A DNA stretch of 13,687 nt from positions 1 through 13,687 of the forward strand of contig DATBFX010000001.1 of NCBI GenBank assembly GCA_036558305.1, written 5' to 3'. Numbering within the stretch: the stretch's first letter is position 1; each line of letters begins with the position of its first letter. The DNA is from DATBFX01 sp036558305. GTDB lineage: Bacteria > Chloroflexota > Chloroflexia > Thermomicrobiales > UBA6265. Under the pieces are notes generated by a model. The model worked only from the letters and a program-made list of their open reading frames with translations, made no database searches and was not told the origin of the DNA. Both the position numbers and the translations under genes were made by a program. Positions 1-5,730 of this stretch are shown here, in pieces.

Positions 1-271
1 GGGCGATGGCAAGCAGGACGAGGGCGGGGTCGCGGATCGGGGCGAGGTCGACGAAGACCGCTCTGTCGGCGAAAGCACCCGCGACGTCGTGCGCGAGGGC
101 GAGGGCGAGGCGGGTTTTACCGACGCCGCCGGGGCCGGTCAGCGTCAGCAGCGGCACGGCGCCGTCAAGCAGCAGGATCCGAGCGAGCCGCGATTCCTCC
201 ACCCGCCCAACGAGCGGAGTGCGCGCGGATGGGAGCGAGTCGGCAGGCGCTTCGACGGAAGCGGCGATCAT
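1..271 (-). CDS. NTPase-type transcriptional regulator, N-terminal fragment
   Basis: Partial gene; only the first 90 residues are inside the window and the rest lies beyond base 1. The fragment reads LVGRVEESRL at residues 20-29 and then LLTLTGPGGVGKTRLALALA, with the Walker A motif GPGGVGKT at 46-53. The segment that follows, AVFVDLAPIRDPALVLLAIA, is typical of the STAND/NB-ARC-like ATPase module of LuxR- or AfsR-type regulators and some cyclase-linked regulators. The ATG at 271 is chosen because GGAGG lies 5 bases upstream and a TGA closes the frame shortly before. The DNA-binding or effector domain is not visible, so the regulatory target is unknown. It lies downstream of the ABC operon on the same strand but is separated from it by a terminator and has its own promoter-like sequence, so it is probably a separate transcript. 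Confidence 0.75.
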   Translation of the reverse strand, partial: MIAASVEAPADSLPSARTPLVGRVEESRLARILLLDGAVPLLTLTGPGGVGKTRLALALAHDVAGAFADRAVFVDLAPIRDPALVLLAIA

Positions 272-276
272 CGCGG

Positions 277-281
277 CCTCC
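277..281 (-). promoter_or_regulatory. Ribosome binding site of the regulator
   Basis: GGAGG on the minus strand, 5 bases before the ATG at 271. It decides the start, because no other in-frame ATG between this point and the preceding stop codon has such a site. Confidence 0.7.
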
Positions 282-311
282 AGTGGCGACGTCCGAGAAG
301 TCGAAGCCTCG

Positions 312-341
312 ATAATGGAGGGGATGACGATCGGTTGTCAA
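312..341 (-). promoter_or_regulatory. Candidate sigma-70-type promoter of the regulator gene
   Basis: On the minus strand a perfect TTGACA (341-336) is followed after 18 bases by CATTAT (317-312), a 4 of 6 match to TATAAT. Transcription would start near 305 and give a leader of about 35 bases before the ATG at 271. It lies just after the terminator of the upstream ABC operon, which is the expected place for a new transcription unit. Confidence 0.45.
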
Positions 342-365
342 GCGCCGGTTGTATCTCCGTTGGCT

Positions 366-406
366 GGGAAAACGGGAGCACCCACGATCCGCTCGGGTCA
401 GCTCCC
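366..406 (-). terminator. Rho-independent terminator of the ABC transporter operon
   Basis: On the minus strand GGGAGC plus ACCC (with a TG bulge) pairs with GGGT plus GCTCCC around an 11-base loop, and GTTTTCCC follows directly. The arms are 406-401/398-395 and 383-374. The hairpin contains the stop codon of the permease at 400-398. The T run is short, so efficiency is uncertain. Confidence 0.6.
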
Positions 407-1474
407 CCGCGCGTCCCACTTGAAAAAGCGTACGGCGACGGTCATGCCGACGGCGAAGGTGGCGAGGAGAACGAGGAGGTCGGGCCAGGTGGTTTCGATC
501 CCCTTGCCGCGCGTCATCGGCTCGCGGAGACCGTCCACGAGGTACCGGAGGGGGAGGACGCGGGTGATCGGTTCCAGCCAGGACGGGGCGCTGTTGAGGT
601 CGAAAAAGACGCCGGAGAGGAAGAGCATCGGGAAGGTGATCAGGTTGGCGTAGCTGGCGGCGGTCTCGGCGTTGCGGGCGATGCCGGAGATGGCGAACCC
701 GATCGAGAGGAAGGCGAGGGAGCCGATGAGGATCGTCAGGCCGATCAAGAGCACGCTGCCACGCACGTTCAGATCGAAGAGAAAATGGGCCATGGCGACC
801 AGGATCACCGCCTGGGCGACCGCGACGACGAGTTGCGACAGGATGCGGGCCAGCACGAAACTCGTGAGCGGGAAGGGCGTCACCTTGATCCGGCGGAGGG
901 TGCCGCGTTCGCGGTAGGTGACGAACGCCGTCGAGAGTCCGATCACCCCCGAATTCATGATGGCCATCGCCAGAATGCCCGGGACCAGAAAATCGATGTA
1001 GCTGATGTCCTCGCCGGTCACCGGTTGCTCGGTGATCGGGACCGGATTCTCTCCCTGCGCGACCGAGAGCAGTACCTGACGGACGGCGCTGACGGCGACC
1101 TGTGCGTTGGGCCCGGCCGTCTCGTCGTAGGAGATCCGGACGGCCGGGAAGCTGCCGTCGTCCGGTTGCGGGCCGAAAACGAGCACCGCGTCGCGGTCGC
1201 CGTCTTTGAGCTTGTTCAACTCCTCGGTTTCGCTGCCCGTCTTGACGGTGAAGACGTTATCGGCGCTCTTCATCGCCGCGAGCGTCTGCTGGTAGAGTGG
1301 GGACGAGGTATCCCCGCTCATGCCGACGGTGAAGTTGACGCCGGAGTCGCGGCCGAAAATCGTGCCGAAGATGACGATGAAGAGACCGGGAAAGACGAGG
1401 TTCCAGAAGAGGGCCTGCCGGTTCCGAACGACCATCTTCAGGTTGGCACGGACCATCGCAACGAATGCGCGCAT
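398..1474 (-). CDS. ABC-2 type transporter permease (DrrB-like)
   Basis: Predicted integral membrane subunit of an ABC exporter, 358 residues. One membrane segment lies near the N-terminus (about 22-40), followed by a ~120-residue extracytoplasmic region. A cluster of five further hydrophobic segments follows (about 161-182, 210-235, 239-262, 275-292, 325-342). The sequence FVTYRERGTLRRIKVTPF around 184-201 is the conserved cytoplasmic stretch of ABC-2 permeases in drug or lipid exporters. The frame stays open 14 residues further upstream, but those residues (LSPCPPVPL) are encoded by the octamer repeat. The ATG at 1474, with GGAG 6 bases before it, is the better start. It pairs with the ATPase at 1888-2931, although an unrelated gene sits between the two. 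Substrate not predictable. Confidence 0.88.
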   Translation of the reverse strand: MRAFVAMVRANLKMVVRNRQALFWNLVFPGLFIVIFGTIFGRDSGVNFTVGMSGDTSSPLYQQTLAAMKSADNVFTVKTGSETEELNKLKDGDRDAVLVFGPQPDDGSFPAVRISYDETAGPNAQVAVSAVRQVLLSVAQGENPVPITEQPVTGEDISYIDFLVPGILAMAIMNSGVIGLSTAFVTYRERGTLRRIKVTPFPLTSFVLARILSQLVVAVAQAVILVAMAHFLFDLNVRGSVLLIGLTILIGSLAFLSIGFAISGIARNAETAASYANLITFPMLFLSGVFFDLNSAPSWLEPITRVLPLRYLVDGLREPMTRGKGIETTWPDLLVLLATFAVGMTVAVRFFKWDARGS

Positions 1475-1480
1475 CTCAGG

Positions 1481-1484
1481 CTCC
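1481..1484 (-). promoter_or_regulatory. Permease ribosome binding site abutting the octamer repeat
   Basis: GGAG on the minus strand, 6 bases before the ATG at 1474 and directly next to the last base of the repeat array (1485). Folding of the array against its partner at 1924-1955 could expose or mask this site. Confidence 0.55.
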
Positions 1485-1511
1485 AGGGGGACAGGGGGAC
1501 AGGGGGACAGG
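1485..1511. repeat. Octamer array AGGGGGAC x3 plus AGG (left arm of inverted pair)
   Basis: Three perfect tandem copies of AGGGGGAC on the plus strand and a partial fourth. It begins at the permease ribosome binding site and ends 5 bases before the stop codon of the small gene at 1517-1891. The reverse complement of the same array occurs at 1924-1955, so the two form an inverted pair, identical over 27 bases, around that gene. Confidence 0.95.
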
Positions 1512-1516
1512 TGCAA

Positions 1517-1891
1517 TCACGGGCCGAGCCGTTCGCGGAGGCTGCGCATGAGACCGAGCAGGATGCGACCGACTTCGCCCGATTGGTCCATCAGGGTGTC
1601 GAGCGTCGGTTCGTCGATGTACGCGCGGCGATGCGCGAATTGGAGGGCCGTTTCGGCTTCGTTGAGCGACCCATAGGCGATGGAGAGATGATGAAGATAC
1701 TCCTTCTCTCCACTCCGAGCCTGCCCCTCGGCCACATTGGCGGGGATTGAGAACGCCGCGCGGCGGACTTGACTCCGCAGCGCAAAGTGCTCATGGCCTG
1801 GCCACGCCTCGGTCGCATCGTAGTCAGCATCCGCGAAATCCATGCCCCGATGCCACAACACCAACCGGTGGTACCCACGCTCTCGCGTCAC
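1517..1891 (-). CDS. Four-helix-bundle protein, 23S rRNA intervening-sequence (S23/IVP) family
   Basis: 124 residues, the usual length of the family. Hallmarks are visible: YHRLVLWHRGMDF near the N-terminus (7-19), LRSQVRRAAFSIPANVAEG at 38-56, KEYLHHLSIAYGSLNEAET at 63-81, and a helical C-terminal part. The family was first seen encoded in intervening sequences within 23S rRNA genes, and it is structurally related to the Avd accessory protein of diversity-generating retroelements. Its molecular function is not settled. The GTG start overlaps the ATPase stop (GTGA), and GGAGGAGG lies 5 bases upstream at 1904-1897. The stop codon is 5 bases from one octamer array, and the start is 32 bases from the other. 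Its place inside an ABC operon suggests insertion rather than a role in transport. Confidence 0.85.
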   Translation of the reverse strand: MTRERGYHRLVLWHRGMDFADADYDATEAWPGHEHFALRSQVRRAAFSIPANVAEGQARSGEKEYLHHLSIAYGSLNEAETALQFAHRRAYIDEPTLDTLMDQSGEVGRILLGLMRSLRERLGP

Positions 1892-2931
1892 AGCATCCTC
1901 CTCCGCCTCGATCCTTCGTCCGTGTCCCCCTGTCCCCCTGTCCCCCTGTCCCCCTCGTTCTCGTACGTCCGGCCGGTCAGGCTGAGGAAGACGTCTTCGA
2001 GACTGGCCTGGGTGCTGTGGAGGTCGGTCAGGAGGACGCCTTTGCGGGTGGCAAGGGCGAGGAGATCGACCAGGGTCGATTGGACGTCGGCGGTGCTGAG
2101 TTCGATCTGGCCGTTGTGGCTGGTGCTGGCGGTGACGGCGGTGAGGGCGGCCAGATCTTCGGGCGTCAACTCGCCCGCGGCGACGTGGGCGCGGACGGTG
2201 GCGGCGGCGCCGAGTTGGCGGATCAGGGCGTCCGGGGTGTCGCAGGCGATCACCTGGCCGCGGTCCATGACGGCGACGCGGTCGCAGAGGACCTCGGCTT
2301 CTTCCATGTAGTGGGTGGTGAGGACGACGGTGGTGTCGGCGTCGCGGATGTGCTGGATCGTCTGCCAGAGTTCGCGGCGGGCGGCGGGGTCGAGACCGGT
2401 GGTCGGTTCGTCGAGGAAGGCGACGACTGGTCGGTTGACGAGGGCGAGGGTGATCGAGAGGCGCTGGCGCTGCCCGCCAGAGAGCTCGTCGACGCGCGCC
2501 TTGCGCTTCTCCTCGAGACCGACCATGCCGAGGAGTTCGTCGACGCGGGCGGGGGACCCGTCGACCCCATAGAGCCCGGCGAAGAGCTCGATCAACTCGG
2601 CGGCGCTAAGGTAGTCGAAGAGGGCGGTCGTCTGGAGCTGGACGCCGATGATCTTGCGGACCTGCTCGCTCTCCGCGACGGCGTCGTAGCCGGCGACGCG
2701 GATCGTCCCGGCGTCGGGTTCGCGCAGACCCTCGATCATTTCCAGCGTCGTCGTCTTGCCGGCCCCGTTCGGTCCCAGAATGCCGAAGATTTCCCCCGCG
2801 TCGACGGTGAGGTCGATCCCATCGACGGCGGCGAGGGAGCCGTAGCGTTTGACGAGGTCGCGGATTTCGATGATCGGCTCGCCGGGACGATCGCGCGTGG
2901 AGTGTTTGAGTTCCGTGATCGACGTTGCCAT
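1888..2931 (-). CDS. ABC transporter ATP-binding protein (DrrA-like)
   Basis: 347-residue ATPase that would drive the ABC-2 permease at 398-1474. Motifs in order: Walker A GPNGAGKT (53-60), a Q-loop in VQLQTTALF (97-105), signature LSGGQRQRL (150-158), Walker B VVAFLDEP (169-176) and H-loop His207 in TTHYMEEAE. A DrrA-type C-terminal extension ends at SLEDVFLSLTGRTYENE (to 326). The remaining tail, GDRGTGGQGDTDEGSRRRRML, is largely translated octamer repeat. This suggests that the original C-terminus was altered by an insertion. The ATG at 2931 is preferred over an upstream ATG at 3021, because the conserved domain starts after it and a promoter-like sequence lies between the two. The stop overlaps the GTG of the next gene. 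Confidence 0.9.
   Translation of the reverse strand: MATSITELKHSTRDRPGEPIIEIRDLVKRYGSLAAVDGIDLTVDAGEIFGILGPNGAGKTTTLEMIEGLREPDAGTIRVAGYDAVAESEQVRKIIGVQLQTTALFDYLSAAELIELFAGLYGVDGSPARVDELLGMVGLEEKRKARVDELSGGQRQRLSITLALVNRPVVAFLDEPTTGLDPAARRELWQTIQHIRDADTTVVLTTHYMEEAEVLCDRVAVMDRGQVIACDTPDALIRQLGAAATVRAHVAAGELTPEDLAALTAVTASTSHNGQIELSTADVQSTLVDLLALATRKGVLLTDLHSTQASLEDVFLSLTGRTYENEGDRGTGGQGDTDEGSRRRRML
1924..1955. repeat. Octamer array GTCCCCCT x4 (right arm of inverted pair)
   Basis: Four perfect tandem copies of GTCCCCCT on the plus strand, which read AGGGGGAC on the transcribed-sense minus strand. Four G5 runs spaced by ACA match the standard G-quadruplex pattern. The array lies inside the 3' end of the ATPase gene and upstream of the IVP-family gene. 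It is the inverted partner of 1485-1511. Confidence 0.95.
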
Positions 2932-2979
2932 CGCCTTTCGTCCAGTAGCTTCGGCGACTCGTGTCGCCGGCACCCCGCC

Positions 2980-3010
2980 ACTATACCCAGAGGGCAGCGG
3001 TGCTCGCCAA
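2980..3010 (-). promoter_or_regulatory. Candidate promoter of the ABC operon
   Basis: On the minus strand TATAGT (2985-2980, 5 of 6 to the -10 consensus) is preceded by TTGGCG after 19 bases. This is a 4 of 6 match at a rather long spacing. It would give a leader of about 40 bases before the ATG at 2931. Confidence 0.35.
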
Positions 3011-3282
3011 CGACGCGGCATAGCTATCCGAGCCCACGGAGGTCTGTCGCCGCTTGAGACTGCCGGTTACCCCGGCCAGTCTCGCTCGAAGCGCTTCGCT
3101 CCGACGGCCGAGGATTCGCACGCAACACCTGGAGTGTCTAGGAGTCCCGCCCTCTGGCGAGGCGTCCGAGTGACGATCGGACTTCGTGGTGGAGGGCTTG
3201 GCGAAAGAGCTGCCTGATGAGATTCCTCATCGACACTCGTTGTTTCGAGACCCGACGCAACGCGGGCTTCGCAGGGAAGGAC
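3011..3282. other. Intergenic region with palindromes, no gene seen
   Basis: No convincing coding frame. It holds a hairpin at 3056-3083 (GAGACTG pairing with CAGTCTC, plus an inner CCGG/CCGG). It also has a perfect 12-base palindrome CGAAGCGCTTCG at 3087-3098 and a small dyad TCCGA/TCGGA at 3165-3181. A third hairpin, GATGAG-ATTC-CTCATC, lies at 3216-3231. The last is downstream of the gene ending at 3283 but lacks a T run on either strand. Confidence 0.5.
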
Positions 3283-3687
3283 TCAGTCAAGCTTGCCGGG
3301 AAAGCGAACCTGGACATCCCCGATCACCGCACGGCCATTGACCCGCACCACTGGGCCGGTCGGGGCGGGGGAGGCCGGAGAAACCGCCGACTTGAGGTCG
3401 CCCCAAACGACGCTCCCGGACAGTTCGACGATGGTGTCCCTCGCGACGATCACGTCCACGTCGCGAACAAACGCCCATGCCGAGATGGTGATCTCGCGTC
3501 CCTCGATATTTGCCCGGGACAAATCGATCGTCACATCACCGAGCAGCGCGATCGCCACCAGTTCGTCTTCGACGTTCCACTCGGCTGCTTCTTCTCCCTC
3601 CATGCTGGCCTCGAAGAATGGCAAGATGCCAAGCAGCCACCGGCGACGCTTACCGACGACACTCGGTGGCTTTGACTGCTCAGACAT
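3283..3687 (-). CDS. LiaF C-terminal-like (cell-wall-active antibiotic response) domain protein
   Basis: 134 residues. The pattern WNVEDELVAIALLGDVTIDLSRANIEGREITISAWAFVRDVDVIVARDTIVELSGSVVWGD, with a last strand VVRVNGRAVIGDVQVRF, repeats a short beta-strand motif (LGDVTIDL, VRDVDVIV, VWGDLKS, IGDVQVR). This resembles the C-terminal domain of LiaF and the adhesin-like domains of DUF1707 proteins. Those proteins usually carry membrane or DUF1707 segments in front; here only a short basic N-terminus (GKRRRWLLGILPFF) precedes it. The ATG at 3687 lacks a good ribosome binding site, with only AAGG about 12 bases upstream, so the start is uncertain. It stands alone and is divergent from the flavoenzyme at 4109. 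In LiaF the domain takes part in sensing envelope stress; a similar role here is only inferred. Confidence 0.7.
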   Translation of the reverse strand: MSEQSKPPSVVGKRRRWLLGILPFFEASMEGEEAAEWNVEDELVAIALLGDVTIDLSRANIEGREITISAWAFVRDVDVIVARDTIVELSGSVVWGDLKSAVSPASPAPTGPVVRVNGRAVIGDVQVRFPGKLD

Positions 3688-3947
3688 TGTGTTCGTCTAC
3701 CTTATCACCCGTTCGCTGTGGGCCTTGCTGCACCGTCCGCGCCTGACCCTCCGGCCCCTTCCATTGTATTCACTTATTGGGCGATCGTCCGGCGCCCGCT
3801 CGGATATCGGATTGCTCTCCTCATGGCGGATGCCGACACAACGCCCGACCGTGCCCGGCATTGCGAATTCGGCAGCAGCCCAAGATTTCGCTCGGACGCT
3901 GCCGGGTACGTCATTGAACGTAGCGCCCGTTCGAATTGTGACGGTCG

Positions 3948-3969
3948 GCGATTACGTCGCGATTACGTC
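3948..3969. repeat. Tandem 11-base direct repeat, candidate operator
   Basis: GCGATTACGTC occurs twice head to tail with no gap. An 11-base period is one helical turn, as in direct-repeat boxes bound by OmpR/PhoB-type response regulators. It lies about 140 bases upstream of the flavoenzyme start at 4109. The regulatory role is a guess. Confidence 0.4.
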
Positions 3970-4016
3970 ATCTGCGAGATGGGCAACTCGGGGTCGATGC
4001 GCGAAGCTCTGATCGT

Positions 4017-4049
4017 GGCCGGCGGATACCGGCCGGTTCCTAGCGGAAC
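4017..4049 (+). other. Two adjacent hairpins upstream of the FAD oxidoreductase
   Basis: GGCCGG (4017-4022), loop CGGATA, CCGGCC (4029-4034); then GTTCC (4036-4040), loop TAGC, GGAAC (4045-4049). Both would fold in an RNA leader of the gene starting at 4109. I do not recognise a known riboswitch. Confidence 0.4.
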
Positions 4050-4108
4050 AAGGCAATAGGAGACCTGGCCGGAGAGAACGGCTCGGGATAAGAGGAAAGG
4101 GATCACTT

Positions 4109-5521
4109 GTGGTTGCCACGTTTCTGCCCTCCACGACTTCGCGTGCGATCGCGCCGGCGTCCGGCCCCATGGAGGACCTACGGTCCCGTCTGTCCGGCCG
4201 ACTGATTACGCCCGACAGCGCCGAGTACGACGAAGCGCGCACGACGCTCTACCCGGTGGACCGCCATCCGCTGGCAATCGCGCGGGTGGCAAACGCCCAG
4301 GACGCGGCGACAACGGTCGTCTTTGCCCGTGAAAACGGCCTGCCGCTGTCGGTGCGCAGTGGCGGACACAGCCTCGCCCACCTCAGCGTGATCGACGGGG
4401 CGATCGTCGTCGACTTCTCGGCGATGAGGCGCGTTCGCGTCGATCCCCAGGCGCGGATTGCCTACGTGCAGCCGGGCGCCACCTCCGGCGACCTCGCCGG
4501 TCCGGCGCACGAGCACGACCTCGCTCTTTCCACCGGCGACACCCAGTCGGTGGGGATGGGAGGGCTGACGACCGGCGGCGGCATCGGGTTCATGGTGCGG
4601 AAGTACGGGCTGGCCATCGACAACCTCCTTTCGGCACAGGTCGTCACCGCCGCCGGCGAGATCGTCACGGCCAGCGAAAACGAACACCCGGATCTGTTCT
4701 GGGCGATCCGCGGCGGCGGCGGCAACTTCGGCATCGTGACCGAGTTCGTCTTCCGGCTGGCGCCGGTCGGGCAGATCCTGGGTGGCGCGCTGGTGCTGCC
4801 GGCGAGCCGCGAGGTTCTGCGCGGGTACCTCGACTACTCGACTTCGGCAGCGGACGACCTGACGACGATCGGCAACCTCGTCCACTTGCCGCCGCTGCCG
4901 TTCGTGCCGCAGGAGCGGGTCGGCGAGTTGGTGCTGGCGATCCTCGTCTGCTGGACCGGGGATGTGGCGGACGGGGAGCGGGCGCTGGCGCCGCTGCGGG
5001 CGCTGGCGACGCCGGTCGCCGACACGGTCGGTCCGATGCCGTACCCCGCCATCTACAAGTACACGGAGCACCAGGCGGCCCCGCACGCCGCAGCCATCCG
5101 GCAGATGTTCGCTCACTCGCTGAGCGACGCGGCGCTCGACGCGACGCTGGCGGCGATGGCGCACGCCACCTCGCCGGTCAGCCTGATCCAGTTCCGCGCG
5201 CTCGGCGGCGCCATGGCGCGCGTTGAGACCGATGCCACCGCCTTCGCCCACCGCGACCAGGCGTATTTCGTGGCGATCATCGGGTTGTGGTTGGATGCGG
5301 CCGAAGACGCCGCCGTGCATCGCGGCTGGACGGAGTCGCTCTGGCAGGCCGTCCGCCCCGAAGGCTCCGGCGTCTACGTCAACTTCCTGGAAAACGAGGG
5401 GGCGGCGCGCGTCCACGAGGCGTACCCGCCCGCCACCTACGCGCGACTGCAAGAGGTCAAGCGGCGCTACGACCCGGAAAACCTCTTCCGGTTCAACCAG
5501 AACATCCCGCCGCAATCGTGA
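4109..5521 (+). CDS. FAD-binding oxidoreductase, berberine bridge enzyme-like (PCMH/BBE)
   Basis: 470 residues, a normal length for bacterial members. The FAD-binding PCMH domain (about 50-220) carries RSGGHS at 83-88, in which His87 is the expected covalent FAD attachment site. It also has GMGGLTTGGGIGF at 149-161 and RGGGGNFG at 191-198. The second covalent site of bicovalent members (a Cys) appears absent, since the matching region reads GATSGDL. The C-terminal BBE segment YARLQEVKRRYDPENLFRFNQNI is intact. Such enzymes oxidise sugars, alkaloid-like compounds or other alcohols and amines with O2; the substrate cannot be told here. The GTG at 4109 is supported by AGGAAAGGG 7 bases upstream. 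It is followed by a hairpin at 5556-5589. Confidence 0.9.
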   Translation: MVATFLPSTTSRAIAPASGPMEDLRSRLSGRLITPDSAEYDEARTTLYPVDRHPLAIARVANAQDAATTVVFARENGLPLSVRSGGHSLAHLSVIDGAIVVDFSAMRRVRVDPQARIAYVQPGATSGDLAGPAHEHDLALSTGDTQSVGMGGLTTGGGIGFMVRKYGLAIDNLLSAQVVTAAGEIVTASENEHPDLFWAIRGGGGNFGIVTEFVFRLAPVGQILGGALVLPASREVLRGYLDYSTSAADDLTTIGNLVHLPPLPFVPQERVGELVLAILVCWTGDVADGERALAPLRALATPVADTVGPMPYPAIYKYTEHQAAPHAAAIRQMFAHSLSDAALDATLAAMAHATSPVSLIQFRALGGAMARVETDATAFAHRDQAYFVAIIGLWLDAAEDAAVHRGWTESLWQAVRPEGSGVYVNFLENEGAARVHEAYPPATYARLQEVKRRYDPENLFRFNQNIPPQS

Positions 5522-5555
5522 GAAAACAGCGGCCGGCGACCCGAAAGATCCGACA

Positions 5556-5589
5556 GAGAGAGAACCTGAGTCCGCTCGGGATCTCTCTC
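5556..5589 (+). terminator. Strong hairpin after the FAD oxidoreductase gene
   Basis: GAGAGAGA pairs with TCTCTCTC. After an A/A mismatch, CCTGAG pairs with CTCGGG (one T-G wobble) around a TCCG loop. It lies about 35 bases after the stop. There is no T run, so it may stabilise the 3' end or terminate weakly. Confidence 0.4.
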
Positions 5590-5602
5590 CGTCCGCCACG
5601 TC

Positions 5603-5625
5603 AATGCAATTTCGCCGGTTGCATT
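5603..5625. promoter_or_regulatory. Candidate operator dyad upstream of the amine oxidase gene
   Basis: AATGCAA (5603-5609) and TTGCATT (5619-5625) form a perfect 7-base inverted repeat with a 9-base spacer, a shape typical of a dimeric repressor site. It is about 105 bases upstream of the GTG at 5731. A second short dyad, CCGTT-ACG-AACGG, lies at 5690-5702. No regulator gene adjoins it. Confidence 0.35.
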
Positions 5626-5721
5626 CCGGCTCTTCAAGCGCGACGATGCCCTCCACCAAGCGTGCGCATGAGCCACGGCTCTGGACCGCCCGTTACGAAC
5701 GGAGGGCGACACGCGAGGAAT

Positions 5722-5726
5722 GGAGG
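5722..5726 (+). promoter_or_regulatory. Ribosome binding site fixing the GTG start of the amine oxidase
   Basis: GGAGG, 4 bases before the GTG at 5731. The same frame is open far upstream, but the conserved protein begins here with the Rossmann strand DFDVIVVGLGAMG. Confidence 0.75.
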
Positions 5727-5730
5727 ACCG

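Larger units (their letters stand above)
1485..1955 (-). mobile_element. Candidate IVP-type insertion element bounded by inverted octamer arrays
   Basis: A 471-base unit consisting of an inverted pair of AGGGGGAC arrays and one small gene of the four-helix-bundle/23S rRNA intervening-sequence-protein family. It sits precisely between the ATPase and permease genes of an ABC exporter, where the two are normally adjacent. The arrays code for the odd C-terminal tail of the ATPase. No transposase is present and I see no target duplication, so mobility is inferred only from the layout. It could instead be an old regulatory cassette. Confidence 0.4.
3688..4108. other. Intergenic region between divergent genes, with short repeats and leader hairpins
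   Basis: 421 bases with no believable coding frame. It contains TACGTC three times (3907, 3953, 3964), an 11-base tandem repeat at 3948-3969, and two adjacent hairpins at 4017-4049. I see no strong promoter on either strand. The best plus-strand candidate, TTGAAC at 3914, has a poor -10. Confidence 0.5.

Noticed and set aside
89..1750. Long plus-strand open frame of 553 residues at the left side
   Set aside because: Composition is Gly/Asp/Glu/Arg-rich without any domain, and it lies opposite the regulator, the permease and the IVP gene, which all have clear motifs. It is an antisense shadow of high-GC codon usage.
1485..1955. CRISPR array or microsatellite expansion suggested by the repeated octamers
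   Set aside because: The units are 8 bases, have no spacers, and form two inverted arrays bracketing a gene. This does not match CRISPR, and the inverted symmetry argues against simple slippage at one site.
3718..4059. Plus-strand open frame of 113 residues in the gap before the FAD oxidoreductase
   Set aside because: No ribosome binding site, no recognisable domain, composition unlike the neighbouring proteins, and it includes the short repeats and hairpins.
4017..4108. Known riboswitch (for example FMN) in the leader of the FAD oxidoreductase
   Set aside because: Two simple hairpins are present, but I could not find the conserved bases of the FMN element or another known class.
4178..5659. 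Minus-strand open frame of 493 residues opposite the FAD oxidoreductase
   Set aside because: The plus-strand gene has complete PCMH and BBE motifs and a good ribosome binding site. The opposite frame is a shadow.
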